From Sulfuriroseicoccus oceanibius (GTDB lineage Bacteria > Verrucomicrobiota > Verrucomicrobiia > Verrucomicrobiales > SLCJ01): a DNA stretch of 64,000 nucleotides. This document shows positions 1 to 8,484 of the stretch, in pieces. How positions within the stretch are numbered: position 1 is the stretch's first letter; every line of letters begins with the position of its first letter. The DNA is taken from assembly GCF_010681825.2 (NCBI RefSeq), contig NZ_CP066776.1, positions 2,108,001 to 2,172,000 on the forward strand, given 5' to 3'. Below the pieces are notes generated by a model. The model had not been told where the DNA came from. It did not search any database and saw only the letters and a program-made list of their open reading frames with translations. A program made the position numbers and the translations under genes.

Positions 1-337
1 CCTCCAGGATGAACCCACCCGAGCGCCCCTTGGCGGCGATAGCGGAAAAGAGCTCGGTCGGTGCGAGGTAGTAGCCCAGCCCTTCGAGTGCCTCGTCGTG
101 GATGGCATCGAGCAGGTCACGCCCCAGCTCGGAGTCGGCATTGAGTTCGGTGAACTCAGTGATGTCCTCGCGGACGAGCAGCCCGTTGGCGTAGAGGTGC
201 ATCTTCTCCGACAGATACTTGTAGAAGATGAAGCCGAGGATGTAGTCGCGGAACTCATCGGCCCCCATTTTCCCTCTGAGGGTATTGGCGATATTCCAGA
301 GCTGGGATTCGAGCTGTTTCTTTTGGTCTTCGGACAT
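1..337 (-). CDS. hsdM: Type I restriction-modification methyltransferase subunit HsdM, N-terminal part (runs off window)
   Basis: The reverse strand reads from an ATG at 337 to the window edge without a stop, giving 112 residues. The product begins MSEDQKKQLESQLWNIANTL, followed by LRGKMGADEFRDYILGFIFY and KYLSEKM, which is the helical HsdM_N domain that precedes the SAM-dependent N6-adenine methylase domain in type I systems. In such systems HsdM methylates the target together with HsdS, and both join HsdR for restriction. The methylase motifs would lie outside the window. The upstream neighbour on the same strand, 124 bp away, is a phospholipase D-like protein, an arrangement often seen in defence islands. 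Family assignment is by recognition; whether hsdS and hsdR follow cannot be seen. Confidence 0.85.
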   Translation of the reverse strand, partial: MSEDQKKQLESQLWNIANTLRGKMGADEFRDYILGFIFYKYLSEKMHLYANGLLVREDITEFTELNADSELGRDLLDAIHDEALEGLGYYLAPTELFSAIAAKGRSGGFILE

Positions 338-461
338 GGGGCGGGGCTGGGTAGCGGAAAAGGGGTAGGAGACGAATAAAGAACCGGAACTGGCTATGGA
401 TGCAAGTCTTGGTAGCAATGGATTTGCACCGTTTGGCGGGATTAGGATGTCGGCGCTTGCT

Positions 462-1808
462 TCATACAGGTGTTGCCGACAATACAATCCCGTCACCGAC
501 CCTATGCGCTTGAACCGTCCACAGGCGGTTCAAGTCGCCCCCGAGAAACTCGTCCGGTTGAAAGCCGTAGAGGTTATGTTCGAACTTGAATGGTGTGAGG
601 ACCCTCTTTTCGATGGTATTCTCGAGGGAAGATAAAGCCTTGATGGTCCACTTGAAATACAGGCAGTCTTCTGGGTCGGAGCTGGCATCCTTGGTCCTTT
701 CCAGTTCGACCATAGAAAGCTCCTCGAATGTGTACAGAAACCGAGCAACAGCGACCGTAGTCTTTGTGTCGCTGAATCGACGTTGCGCCTGGATTTTTAC
801 TGTGCCAGTGCGGGAAAGCAGAGCGTCGGCATCCTGATCGAACGTCATTGTTAACTGGTACTCTCTGTGGTCGATTAGCAATCTGTCGGCGAGAACCACG
901 CCTGGGGCGAAGTAACTGATACGAGTGCCAGCCAAGCGGGCGAATGCGAAGTTGCCTCGCTCTATGTTGACCATGGGGTAGCGGAACAGGTGCTGGGGGG
1001 CGATGCCTATGGACTCAATCAGTCCGATGAAGCTGTCGCGTCTATCTGCAGGGGTGAGCGAGCAACTAAGAGCGCCGTTGGAGTGAAATTTCAGACGAGC
1101 CGTGATCTGCTTTGAGGCTTGCCACGTCTTCTCATTGAGCGCCTTTTTTAGTCTGGTTCTCCATTGTTCTCTGCGGCGGCGCTCGCGAGCCTGGTTGACG
1201 CGCTCTTGGAGTGCTTTCTTACGTTGCGCTCGCGCGGCCTCACGCTGGCGCTTGAGCTCCTCTAGCTGTTGGTCGATGGCCAAGGATTCCTGCTTCAGTT
1301 GTTCGAAATCCTGTTGAAGGGGCGCGACCAGAGCTTCCATTTTCAGAATCTCATCAAGGTCCACCTTCGTTGACTTCGCCTGGATTTCCTCGACGTATTC
1401 AACGACGCGAGCTGTCGGAGTGCTAAATCCTGAGATCACATTCGCCTCAATGTTCTTCCGGCCTCGGTGGGTGAGGTTCTGACTCCCGATAGCAAACGAT
1501 GTGTCATCGATGAGGATTATTTTGGCGTGTAGATCCTCGCAGTGAAAAACTTGCACGCCAGACTGCACCAACATTTTCAGCGCTGCGATGTCTGAGGCTT
1601 TGGTGATGAAGTTGATTGCCTTGAACTGAGTGATGAGAATGCGGCTGGTCGCATCCGAAGTCAGAAGTACTCGCGGGTCGGTGACATAGGGTGAGCAGAT
1701 CTTGAGCTCGTTTGCTGATTCGGCAAGATCTCTGACGCTCTTGGGCAGGATGTTTCTGGCAGCAAATCGTGCACTCCCTTTTGAGGTAGGTGGCGCTGAG
1801 AGGGGCAT
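462..1808 (-). CDS. Single-HKD phospholipase D-like protein with long coiled coil
   Basis: From an ATG at 1808 the product has 448 residues; a TTG at 1928 would add 40 non-descript residues. Residues 94-111 carry one HKD motif: H94-x-K96, D101, then G108-S109-x-N111. This is the catalytic motif of phospholipase D-superfamily nucleases and lipases, which act as dimers when only one motif is present. Residues of about 150-225 are a highly charged Glu/Arg/Lys/Gln coiled coil, followed by an unrecognised C-terminal domain. It lies just upstream of hsdM on the same strand. PLD-type nucleases are known as restriction enzymes (BfiI, NgoFVII) and as parts of other defence systems, so a nuclease role is plausible but inferred. 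The gene looks more AT-rich than its neighbours, which fits transfer. Confidence 0.75.
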   Translation of the reverse strand: MPLSAPPTSKGSARFAARNILPKSVRDLAESANELKICSPYVTDPRVLLTSDATSRILITQFKAINFITKASDIAALKMLVQSGVQVFHCEDLHAKIILIDDTSFAIGSQNLTHRGRKNIEANVISGFSTPTARVVEYVEEIQAKSTKVDLDEILKMEALVAPLQQDFEQLKQESLAIDQQLEELKRQREAARAQRKKALQERVNQARERRRREQWRTRLKKALNEKTWQASKQITARLKFHSNGALSCSLTPADRRDSFIGLIESIGIAPQHLFRYPMVNIERGNFAFARLAGTRISYFAPGVVLADRLLIDHREYQLTMTFDQDADALLSRTGTVKIQAQRRFSDTKTTVAVARFLYTFEELSMVELERTKDASSDPEDCLYFKWTIKALSSLENTIEKRVLTPFKFEHNLYGFQPDEFLGGDLNRLWTVQAHRVGDGIVLSATPV

Positions 1809-2186
1809 TTCTACGGTTTCTGGTTGAGAGTGTGTTCGGGGGGGGAGTTTGGCAAACTTGCTACACCTGATATGCAGCTCTCTGAATCTTTGTTCGCGCT
1901 TTTCGCCTGCTTGGCTTTCTATTAACAAACATTGATTCTGGCAATAGGTTTCGCGAGGCCGCCAGCTGTTCGTGGGCTTGTTTATCGCTAGTGAATGCGG
2001 AGCAGTGTCTAGCAGCTTAATGCTTTATCCGTAAAAATCAGCGACTAGCGGATCCAAACAATCGAATGCGTGCGGCGTCCGCGGTACGAGTGGTGCCCCA
2101 TCTCGGTATTTCTCCGAGATCTTTCGGGCTCAGCGTGAGCTCTGGAAAGAGTGGAGATTAGAAATGGGAAACCAGAAATGAAGTCA

Positions 2187-2340
2187 GCGGCTGCGCCGGA
2201 GGGGGCGGCTTGCCGACCTGAAGATCAGCGTTCCAGGGGCTGCGCGGGTTGCGGAGATTTCCTAGTGCTGCGGTGGTCTTTGGGAAGGAACCTCATGATT
2301 CGAATCTGCGTAATCGGCGCAATCTGCGGATCCCTAAAAA
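2187..2340. repeat. Dispersed repeats (families A and B) in the 1809-2402 gap
   Basis: The gap upstream of the PLD gene has no credible gene. From 2187 it carries a copy of element B (GCGGCTGCGCCGG, then a G-rich stretch, TTGCCGAC and GCGTTCCAG), also present at 25030-25085 and 34656-34705. From 2303 it carries element A, in which ATCTGCG, ATCGGCG and ATCTGCGG follow at about 11-nt spacing. Element A recurs near 3710, 4020, 4329, 4639, 24942 and 25129. Confidence 0.75.
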
Positions 2341-2402
2341 CAAATCAGAGTGGTATCGACTACGTGATTAGCTCCGTGAGGCTACGCAGCAGGAAATAGG
2401 GG

Positions 2403-3515
2403 CTAGTTGGATGGGTAGACGAGGTGCCGATCCGCTACCTTGAGACGAAGATGCTCGGCCCTCACGACCTCCTCCCACGTGTGGTGCGGTTGGGGCGGGA
2501 GGTAGGCGTGGGTGATGTCGCAGTATTCGCCTTCGATGCCGGTGAGGGCATGCATGGCGTTGGTGGCGGCGGATTTGACGCCGTCGTCGGTGCAGCGGGA
2601 GCCGCCGAAGAAGTCGTTGCCAGGCCATGAGACGTGGTCCCAGGCGACCATGGAGAAGAGCTCGCAGCGTGAGAAATCGTCGCCGGGCTCTTGATAGGTC
2701 GTGGGTGGGCAGAGTTGTGGTTTGTGTTGGTTGCCCTGCGTGAGCGGCCGGGTGAGGAAGGCGATGTGATCGATCTCGCGGCGGGCGTTGGAGCACTCCG
2801 CATAGGGATCGAAGTAGACAGCGCGGAGGTGGGGGAGGTCGGCGGCGTGGCGTTCAAGGATGGAAACCAGTGCCTGTTCGAGATGGGCTCCGAGTTGGCC
2901 GCGGAATGGGCCGGCAAACTGACCGCAGCCGAGGCCGGGGATGGTGATCAAGGCGTCGTTTCCATTTGCTGCGGAGGATTGGCTAGCGTGATGAAAGAGC
3001 GGGAGCAATCGACGCTCGTAAAGCGCGGTGAAAGCGGATTGGTCGATCTTGCCATCGCGGACGACTTCGTCCCAATCTGCGGGCGTCCCGTAGCTGCTAC
3101 GCAAGAGCGCACCGGGAGTGAAGAGCAAAGTTCCTGTGATTGGCGGGGTGTGAACATCCGGACCGCTATGGCGTCCGTCGTCGAAGATCGTGACCGGGAT
3201 GCTGATGTTGATGTCGCCGAGCAGAGACAGTTCCTCTTGTGTCCAATCCGAGCCGTCGCCGTGTACCGCGGACTCCGCGAAGATCACGGGAAGCTTCGAC
3301 TGCACGAGAGCCTCGAGAAACTCGATTGTCGTGAGATCGGCCACCGTGCGCGTGGCTAGGACGTCGCCGACGCGAGCGCCCAGCGCATCTGTGCCGGCTT
3401 GCACGCTGGTGAGGAGTCGCTGTGCTTTCTCAAGCACCTGCGGGTGGATGACGACTTGGTAGGCTGGGGTGTTTAGCAAGGTTGGATCTGGGGTGGATGG
3501 GCTTTTTAGTAACAA
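2403..3515 (-). CDS. Macro-domain-like protein
   Basis: The frame encodes 370 residues from a TTG at 3515; no in-frame ATG lies near the N-terminus, so the start is uncertain. Residues 188-206 read ALITIPGLGCGQFAGPFRG, resembling the strand plus Gly-rich phosphate-binding loop of macro domains, which bind or hydrolyse ADP-ribose. The rest of the match is weak: conserved-looking segments follow (FDPYAECSN, FSMVAWDHVSWPGNDFFGG), but I do not recognise a named subfamily. There is no signal peptide or membrane helix, so it is probably cytoplasmic. It precedes the PLD and hsdM genes on the same strand, separated by a repeat-filled gap, so co-transcription is doubtful. An ADP-ribose or nucleotide role in defence is inference from context. 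Confidence 0.55.
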   Translation of the reverse strand: MLLKSPSTPDPTLLNTPAYQVVIHPQVLEKAQRLLTSVQAGTDALGARVGDVLATRTVADLTTIEFLEALVQSKLPVIFAESAVHGDGSDWTQEELSLLGDINISIPVTIFDDGRHSGPDVHTPPITGTLLFTPGALLRSSYGTPADWDEVVRDGKIDQSAFTALYERRLLPLFHHASQSSAANGNDALITIPGLGCGQFAGPFRGQLGAHLEQALVSILERHAADLPHLRAVYFDPYAECSNARREIDHIAFLTRPLTQGNQHKPQLCPPTTYQEPGDDFSRCELFSMVAWDHVSWPGNDFFGGSRCTDDGVKSAATNAMHALTGIEGEYCDITHAYLPPQPHHTWEEVVRAEHLRLKVADRHLVYPSN

Positions 3516-3571
3516 TGGTTACATTCGGCAATAGGAATCGTGGGGGGGGCTCGGGGTATGCAGAGTGGAAG

Positions 3572-4680
3572 AGCTCGCTGCGCTCGGGGGTGGTGAATGG
3601 TGTGCCTCGGTGAACGAGGTTTTTTCCACAGATGTACAGGATGGAAGGGATTTGGGCGTAAGCGGCTGCGGTGCGCGATCTTTTAACCGCGTTCTCTTCC
3701 AGCTTCCCATCATCTGCGAAAATCAGTGTCATCTGCGGCTCCCTCCAAAACGAACACGAGTGGTGTTAGAGCTGACTGCAGCTCCGAATAGAACTCACTT
3801 TGGGATCTTCGGGGCTTTGCGTGAGCAATCGTATTCAGGGATGGCCACAAAGAGGACAAAGAGACACGAAAAGGGCTGGGGGCTCGCTGCGCTCGGGGGA
3901 GGTGAATGGTGTGCCTCGGTGAAGGATGTTTTTTCAGACAGGATTTACATGATGGACATGATTCTGCGCAAACGGCTGCGGTGCGCGATCTTCTAACCGC
4001 GTTCTCTACCAGCTTTCCATCATCTGCGAAAATCGGCGTCATCTGCGGCTCCCTTAAAACGAAAGCGAGTGGTGTTAGAGCTGACTGGAGCTCCGCATGG
4101 AAGTCACTTTGGGATCTTCGGGGCTTTGCGTGAGCAATCGTATTCAGGGATGGCCACAAAGAGGACAAAGAGACACGAAAAAGGCTGGGGGCTCGCTGCG
4201 CTCGGGGGATGTGAATGGTGTGCCTCGTTGAAGGCGGTTTTTTAGACAGGATTTACATGATGGTCATGATTCTGCGCAAGCGGCTGCGGTGCGCGATCTT
4301 CTAACCGCGTTCTCTACCAGCTTTCCATCATCTGCGAAAATCGGCGTCATCTGCGGCTCCCTTAAAACGAAAGCGAGTGGTGTTAGAGCTGACTGGAGCT
4401 CCGCATGGAAGTCACTTTGGGATCTTCGGGGCTTTGCGTGAGCAATCGTATTCAGGGATGGCCACAAAGAGGACAAAGAGACACGAAAAAGGCTGGGGGC
4501 TCGCTGCGCTCGGGGGATGTGAATGGTGTGCCTCGTTGAAGGCGGTTTTTTAGACAGGATTTACATGATGGTCATGATTCTGCGCAAGCGGCTGCGGTGC
4601 GCGATCTTCTAACCGCGTTCTCTTCCAGACTCTCTCCCATCATCTGCGGAATCGGCGCAATCTGCGGATCTCTAAACACG
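3572..4680. repeat. Tandem array of ~309-bp units, about 3.6 copies
   Basis: The anchor GCTCGCTGCGCTCGGGG starts at 3572, 3882, 4191 and 4499, spacings of 310, 309 and 308 bp. The second and third units are almost identical to each other and the first is more diverged. Each unit contains a CACAAAGAGGACAAAGAG stretch, a GACAGGATTTACATGATGG stretch, an element A block (ATCTGCG...ATCGGCG...ATCTGCGG) and a GTGCGCGATCTTCTAACCGCG segment. Open frames across the array are repeat translations and not genes. The array separates the macro-like gene from tRNA-Tyr. Confidence 0.9.
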
Positions 4681-4731
4681 ACCACGAGTGGCGTCCTCCT
4701 TTGGGGGCGGGGCGCGTGAAAAGGGCGCAAA

Positions 4732-4765
4732 AAAAACGAGTTACGATCGCTCGTAACTCGTTTTT
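4732..4765 (-). terminator. Rho-independent terminator of tRNA-Tyr
   Basis: A perfect 15-bp inverted repeat (AAAAACGAGTTACGA / TCGTAACTCGTTTTT) surrounds a TCGC loop. On the minus strand it lies 5 nt after the tRNA 3' end and is followed by a run of T. It could act in both directions. Confidence 0.85.
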
Positions 4766-4770
4766 AAAAA

Positions 4771-4855
4771 TGGTGGGCAGGAGAGGATTCGAACCTCTGA
4801 AGGCATAGCCAGCAGATTTACAGTCTGCCCCGTTTGACCGCTCCGGAACCTACCC
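4771..4855 (-). tRNA. tRNA-Tyr (GTA)
   Basis: On the reverse strand the 85-nt cloverleaf begins GGGTAGG, pairing with CCTGCCC, and ends with discriminator A and an encoded CCA. The anticodon arm CAGACTGTAAATCTG presents GTA. A long variable arm (GGCTATGCC-like) is typical of bacterial tRNA-Tyr, and the T loop is GGTTCGAATCC. Confidence 0.96.
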
Positions 4856-5053
4856 AGAAATTGTTGTGTTTATCGCGCCGGGTGATGCGGAACACCCGGT
4901 GTTGCTTGCGATGTGGTGAAAGTAGGGAGATCAGCGCTTTGTTCAACCGATTTTTCGCAAAAGTTGACGATATTTTCCGGCTGGTTGGTGGTGTGCGGCG
5001 GGTGATCTCCTGAGCCTTAGTTGCTTACGCTGATGCGCGCCGGGCGAATATTT

Positions 5054-5935
5054 TTACCATGGCCAAATCGCATTCCACGTGCGCTTCCAGAGCGGTTGGC
5101 GAGTCGGGCTTGCTTGCTGGTTTTCTGATGCGGCGGCTGCGTTGTCAGCTGGGGCGGGTGAGGAGGCTGCTGCTGCGACGCTCTCTGAGTCCGTTGTGTT
5201 GCCGGCCACCAATGTGGTGCTGACGATCTTGATTGGTGTCAACGGGACGTCGTTGGAATCGGTAGGGACGCGTGAGATGTGGTCGATGGTGTCGAGCCCG
5301 GAGACGACTTTGCCGAACACTGTGTAGCGGCCGTCGAGGGACGGTGTGCGGTTTTTCAGGCTGATGTAGAACTGTGAGCCATTCGAGGCGCGCAGTGGGT
5401 TCACCTTATCGCCGAGGCGTGCCATGGCGACGGATCCGCGCTCGTGCTTGAGGTTGATCTCGGCGGGCAGTGTGTAGCCTGGGCCACCGACGCCCCAGAT
5501 TTCCTTGGCGGATTCGTGGGCGGTACGTGGGTCGCCGGTTTGCACGAGGAAGCCTGGCAGTGCGCGGTGAATGACGAGTCCGTCGTAGAAACCGTCGTTG
5601 ATGAGTTGTTTGAAGTTGGAGACGTGGTTGGGGGCGGCGTCGGGCAGCAGGGCGATGTCGATGGTTCGCTTGGTGCCGTCCACATCGAGCACGATGCGTG
5701 CGGTGTTGTGGCGGTAGGCGTCGTCGCGTTTGACGAGGTCGACCGCGCTCTGGCTGAGGGCGGCGGCGCCGGAGCTGACGCTGGAGACCGCGCTTTGGCT
5801 CAGGCTGGCGGCACTTTGTCCGAGTGACGATGCACCGTTGCTAACGCTGGTGGCGGCGCGTTTCATGGTCGAGCACGACGTGGCGGCGAGCACGGCGCAG
5901 GCTGCGAGGCAGAGGGTTGTGGAGGTTCTTGGCAT
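5054..5935 (-). CDS. Cyclophilin-type peptidyl-prolyl isomerase, predicted lipoprotein
   Basis: The 293-residue protein has an N-terminal signal ending in a lipobox (LAATS-C21), so it is predicted to be lipid-anchored in the envelope. Residues of about 24-70 form a low-complexity Ser/Ala linker with repeated LSQSA-type segments. The cyclophilin fold spans roughly 78-240 and includes NHVSNFKQLINDGFYDGLVIHR, GFLVQTGDP and NGSQFYISL, the usual active-site segments that catalyse cis-trans isomerisation of X-Pro bonds. An Ala-rich tail and a basic, Trp-rich end (LWKRTWNAIWPW) follow. Such proteins help fold exported proteins. It is monocistronic, with a gap of over 100 bp to ygfZ upstream of its own 5' side. 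Confidence 0.9.
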   Translation of the reverse strand: MPRTSTTLCLAACAVLAATSCSTMKRAATSVSNGASSLGQSAASLSQSAVSSVSSGAAALSQSAVDLVKRDDAYRHNTARIVLDVDGTKRTIDIALLPDAAPNHVSNFKQLINDGFYDGLVIHRALPGFLVQTGDPRTAHESAKEIWGVGGPGYTLPAEINLKHERGSVAMARLGDKVNPLRASNGSQFYISLKNRTPSLDGRYTVFGKVVSGLDTIDHISRVPTDSNDVPLTPIKIVSTTLVAGNTTDSESVAAAASSPAPADNAAAASENQQASPTRQPLWKRTWNAIWPW

Positions 5936-6064
5936 GGCGTTGATCGGTGGTATCTGTTTGAGGAAATGTTAGGAGATTGGGCTGGGCACAGTGGTGCCGG
6001 CTGTGAAAGCTGGGCGCGCGGAACCGGAGTGCTCCGCGTTTCCTGGGGGGGGCAATTGGGGGCG

Positions 6065-6943
6065 CTAGACCAGCGACGTGAGTGAGCTGATCTTGGCGCA
6101 GTTCGTTGCGAGCGCGATAGCGTCCGGCGACTCAAGCGCGGCGCGCTTTACCAGAGCCAGAGCGGTGGTGCCGGCGGAGTCGACGCTGGTGATGGTGCCG
6201 CATGGCTTGTCCGATCCCTCGACGATGAGCTCCATGCCTGTGGTGACCGGATCGGACGTAGTCAATTTGCAGAGCGCCTGACGGACTTTGCCGGCGGTCT
6301 TCATGCGCGAGATGGTTTCCTGACCGATGTAGCAGCCTTTGGTGAAGCTGACGTGGGTTGGCTCGAGGCCTACTTCCTTTGGCAGGGTGTCAGGGGTGAG
6401 CTCGGCGCCCCAGCGTGGTGCTCCATTTGCTATGCGCAGGTCTTCGAGTTCCTGCGCGTCGAGCGTGATGGTGGCAATGGGTGCCAGAGCGTCCGCAGCG
6501 GCGGATTGTTGGGCGATTGGCCCGATCACATCAACACCAAGTGCGCCAAAGCGGGCCTGCGAGATTGCTACCACGCCGTCGAGTGACGCGACCAGCGGGG
6601 CAATGATATCGGCGGTGGTGTCAGTGATGTGGATTTGGAAGGTGGAATCGGTGAGGTCGCTCCATTCTGCGTCGTCGGCGATGAGGTAGCGTTCCAATCG
6701 CAGTGGCAGGGTGTCCTCCAGCTCGGCTGGGAAGTCGACGATGAAATGGTCTGGCTCAGAGCCTGGGGAGACGTGGACGATGCCGTCGAGTTTTCCTTTG
6801 GCGTTGCAGACGCAGGCGGCGATGCCGGTGGTTTCGGTGCATCGGTGGACGTCGTTGGAGATTTGGCCGTTGAGGTAACGGGCGGCGTCCGGGCCGGCGA
6901 GTTGCCAGCGATGATGGCTTGAGGTGAGCGGGATCGAGGACAT
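6065..6943 (-). CDS. ygfZ: YgfZ/GcvT-type folate-binding Fe-S cluster maintenance protein
   Basis: The ATG at 6943 gives 292 residues and lies 5 bp after the lipB stop; a longer frame upstream overlaps lipB and is not credible. Residues 202-209 are KGCYIGQE, the signature of YgfZ (KGCYxGQE) that contains its conserved cysteine. The N-terminal part resembles the aminomethyltransferase GcvT fold (RYLNGQISNDV, CNAKGKLDGIV). YgfZ binds folate and helps make or repair Fe-S clusters, including those of lipoyl synthase. That gives a functional reason for its coupling to lipB here, although lipA lies 32 kb away. Confidence 0.9.
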   Translation of the reverse strand: MSSIPLTSSHHRWQLAGPDAARYLNGQISNDVHRCTETTGIAACVCNAKGKLDGIVHVSPGSEPDHFIVDFPAELEDTLPLRLERYLIADDAEWSDLTDSTFQIHITDTTADIIAPLVASLDGVVAISQARFGALGVDVIGPIAQQSAAADALAPIATITLDAQELEDLRIANGAPRWGAELTPDTLPKEVGLEPTHVSFTKGCYIGQETISRMKTAGKVRQALCKLTTSDPVTTGMELIVEGSDKPCGTITSVDSAGTTALALVKRAALESPDAIALATNCAKISSLTSLV

Positions 6944-6948
6944 GGGGG

Positions 6949-7620
6949 TTATGCGCTGGTTTCTTGCTTTCGTTGTGCAGTGACCAAGGTGTCGAAGTGG
7001 CGGGCGAATGCGTTGCCGACTTCTTCGACGCTGAGGTCGCGTCCGGCTTCCACTTCGAGGCAGGTCATGCTGACCCCGTCGAGGCCGCACGGAACGATAG
7101 AGAGGAATGGCGGGAGTGATTCGCGCGTGACGTTGAGCGCGATGCCGTGCATCGAGACCCACTTGCGCACGCCGACCCCGATGGATGCCATCTTTCGGTT
7201 CTCGATCCAGATGCCGGTGAGTCCGTCGCGGCGGTGGGCGTTTACGCCAAACTCCTGGCAGGTGAGGATGAGCACTTCTTCCAGGAAGCGGAGGTAGACG
7301 TGGAGATCTTTGCCGAGAGGTACCAGATCGAGGATGGCGTAGGCGGTCAACTGACCGGGGCCGTGGTAGGTGGCCTTGCCGCCGCGGTTGATTTCAAAGA
7401 CCGGGTGGGGCAGAAGCTGGGCTTCCTGAAGGCTCGATTTGTCGCTGGTGCGGCCGATGGTGTAAACCGCGGCGTGCTCGAGGAGGAGGAGAGTGTCGTT
7501 GATCGAGCCTTCCTGGCGGTCGATCACCAGCTGCTCCTGCAACTGCAAGCCCTCGGCAAATGTGATCCCGGATTCGAGCCAACGGGTGGAAACTGCGCGA
7601 GTGTGGGCTGGTTGGTTCAT
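6949..7620 (-). CDS. lipB: Lipoyl(octanoyl) transferase LipB
   Basis: This 223-residue protein transfers octanoate from acyl carrier protein to the lipoyl domains of 2-oxoacid dehydrogenases and the glycine cleavage H protein. The family motif RGGKATYHGPGQL is at 79-91. The catalytic pair is visible as K143 (in NRKMASIGVG) and C178 (in VPCGLDG). The length matches typical LipB (about 210-250). It is the first gene of a two-gene operon with ygfZ. LipA, which inserts the sulfurs, is encoded at 39286-40263. Confidence 0.96.
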   Translation of the reverse strand: MNQPAHTRAVSTRWLESGITFAEGLQLQEQLVIDRQEGSINDTLLLLEHAAVYTIGRTSDKSSLQEAQLLPHPVFEINRGGKATYHGPGQLTAYAILDLVPLGKDLHVYLRFLEEVLILTCQEFGVNAHRRDGLTGIWIENRKMASIGVGVRKWVSMHGIALNVTRESLPPFLSIVPCGLDGVSMTCLEVEAGRDLSVEEVGNAFARHFDTLVTAQRKQETSA

Positions 7621-7693
7621 CGCTTACGGTGAAACCGAAGTGGGAGCGCGGGGTCGGACGGTGACCTCCGGATAGGCTCCAAGTAAAAGAAAA

Positions 7694-7776
7694 TACGGGC
7701 GGAGGGACTCGAACCCTCACGATGTCACCATCATCGGATTTTGAATCCGACGCGTCTACCATTCCGCCACGCCCGC
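7694..7776 (-). tRNA. tRNA-Leu (CAA)
   Basis: The reverse strand starts GCGGGCG, pairing with CGCCCGT (one G-U), with discriminator A. The anticodon loop TTCAAAA within TCGGA/TCCGA stems presents CAA. A long variable arm (GATGGTGACATC) identifies a class II tRNA. CCA is not encoded, unlike in the tRNA-Tyr at 4771. Confidence 0.95.
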
Positions 7777-7907
7777 GTGTTGGAGCTGCATTAATTCATC
7801 ATGCTGCCGATGATTGCAACCAATTAGAGTGATCAATTTTTCACTGTAACGTCAATCCGCTAAGAATCAGATGGTTGCGCTTTCGTAAAAATACGGGTCG
7901 CGAAAGT

Positions 7908-8423
7908 TTATCCGCGTGATTCCGGCCAATCGTCGCGTTGCGAGAGTGGTGGGCCGAGTACTTCGCGGGCGATGATGGCGCGGCGAAGGGATTCCTTGCT
8001 CTGCAGCCAGCCGAGTTTTTGATCCGTGTGGCGGCTGTGCGAGGCATAGTGTGCGTCGCGTGACTTGGCGGCGGCTTGCTGGCGTTGTTTTTGAGCTTCG
8101 GCTTTCCGGCGTTTTGCCGCTTCGATCTGAGCAAGCAGCGCGCTTGGTGTCGCGGGAGCTTCTGTGGATTGGTTCAGCGGTGGGGGCTGGGGCACTGACC
8201 GGACGTGGCCGGTCCGAGTCGGGCGGGGGATCTCCTGCGGCGGTGGAGGCGGGGTGGTGCGGCGTTCCTCTTCGGGCTCCGGCCGCGCCCAATCCGGCAG
8301 CTCGAACTCCTCCGCACCTTCGGCATCGCCCTCTTTCTTATCGAGGAGCTTCTTCCCAATGGTTTGCAGCAACGCCATCAGGATGATGGCGATGGGGACG
8401 ATGTTGTCGAGGAGGACGTCCAT
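7908..8423 (-). CDS. Small single-pass membrane protein downstream of floA, unknown function
   Basis: The 171-residue product has one hydrophobic segment near the N-terminus (about 8-22: VPIAIILMALLQTIG). An acidic and Pro-rich linker follows (PEPEEERRTTPPPPPQEIPR), then a Lys/Arg/Gln/Ala coiled coil (about 98-128) and a charged tail. It starts 61 bp after the floA stop on the same strand and is probably co-transcribed with it. I do not recognise the family. The topology (short lumenal end, long cytoplasmic tail) and the genomic link suggest a partner of flotillin membrane domains, which is inference only. Confidence 0.7.
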   Translation of the reverse strand: MDVLLDNIVPIAIILMALLQTIGKKLLDKKEGDAEGAEEFELPDWARPEPEEERRTTPPPPPQEIPRPTRTGHVRSVPQPPPLNQSTEAPATPSALLAQIEAAKRRKAEAQKQRQQAAAKSRDAHYASHSRHTDQKLGWLQSKESLRRAIIAREVLGPPLSQRDDWPESRG

Positions 8424-8446
8424 TGGGATGTATAAGAGAGGAGAGT

Positions 8447-8473
8447 GCGGGCGGAGGATGTGCCCCCGCCCGC
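8447..8473 (-). other. Hairpin between floA and the downstream gene
   Basis: GCGGGCGG at 8447-8454 pairs with CCGCCCGC at 8466-8473 around an 11-nt loop. It lies within the 61-bp spacer and has no U-tract, so it is more likely a processing or attenuation structure than a full terminator. Confidence 0.5.
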
Positions 8474-8484
8474 GACGAGCCTAA

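Noticed and set aside
2151..2399. 82-residue ORF in the gap before the macro-like gene
   Set aside because: It translates dispersed repeats A and B.
3710..4168. Repetitive ORFs across the 309-bp array
   Set aside because: Near-identical products at tandem positions are repeat translations, with no ribosome site or conserved domain.
3572..4680. CRISPR array
   Set aside because: Units are ~309 bp without short identical repeats and unique spacers.
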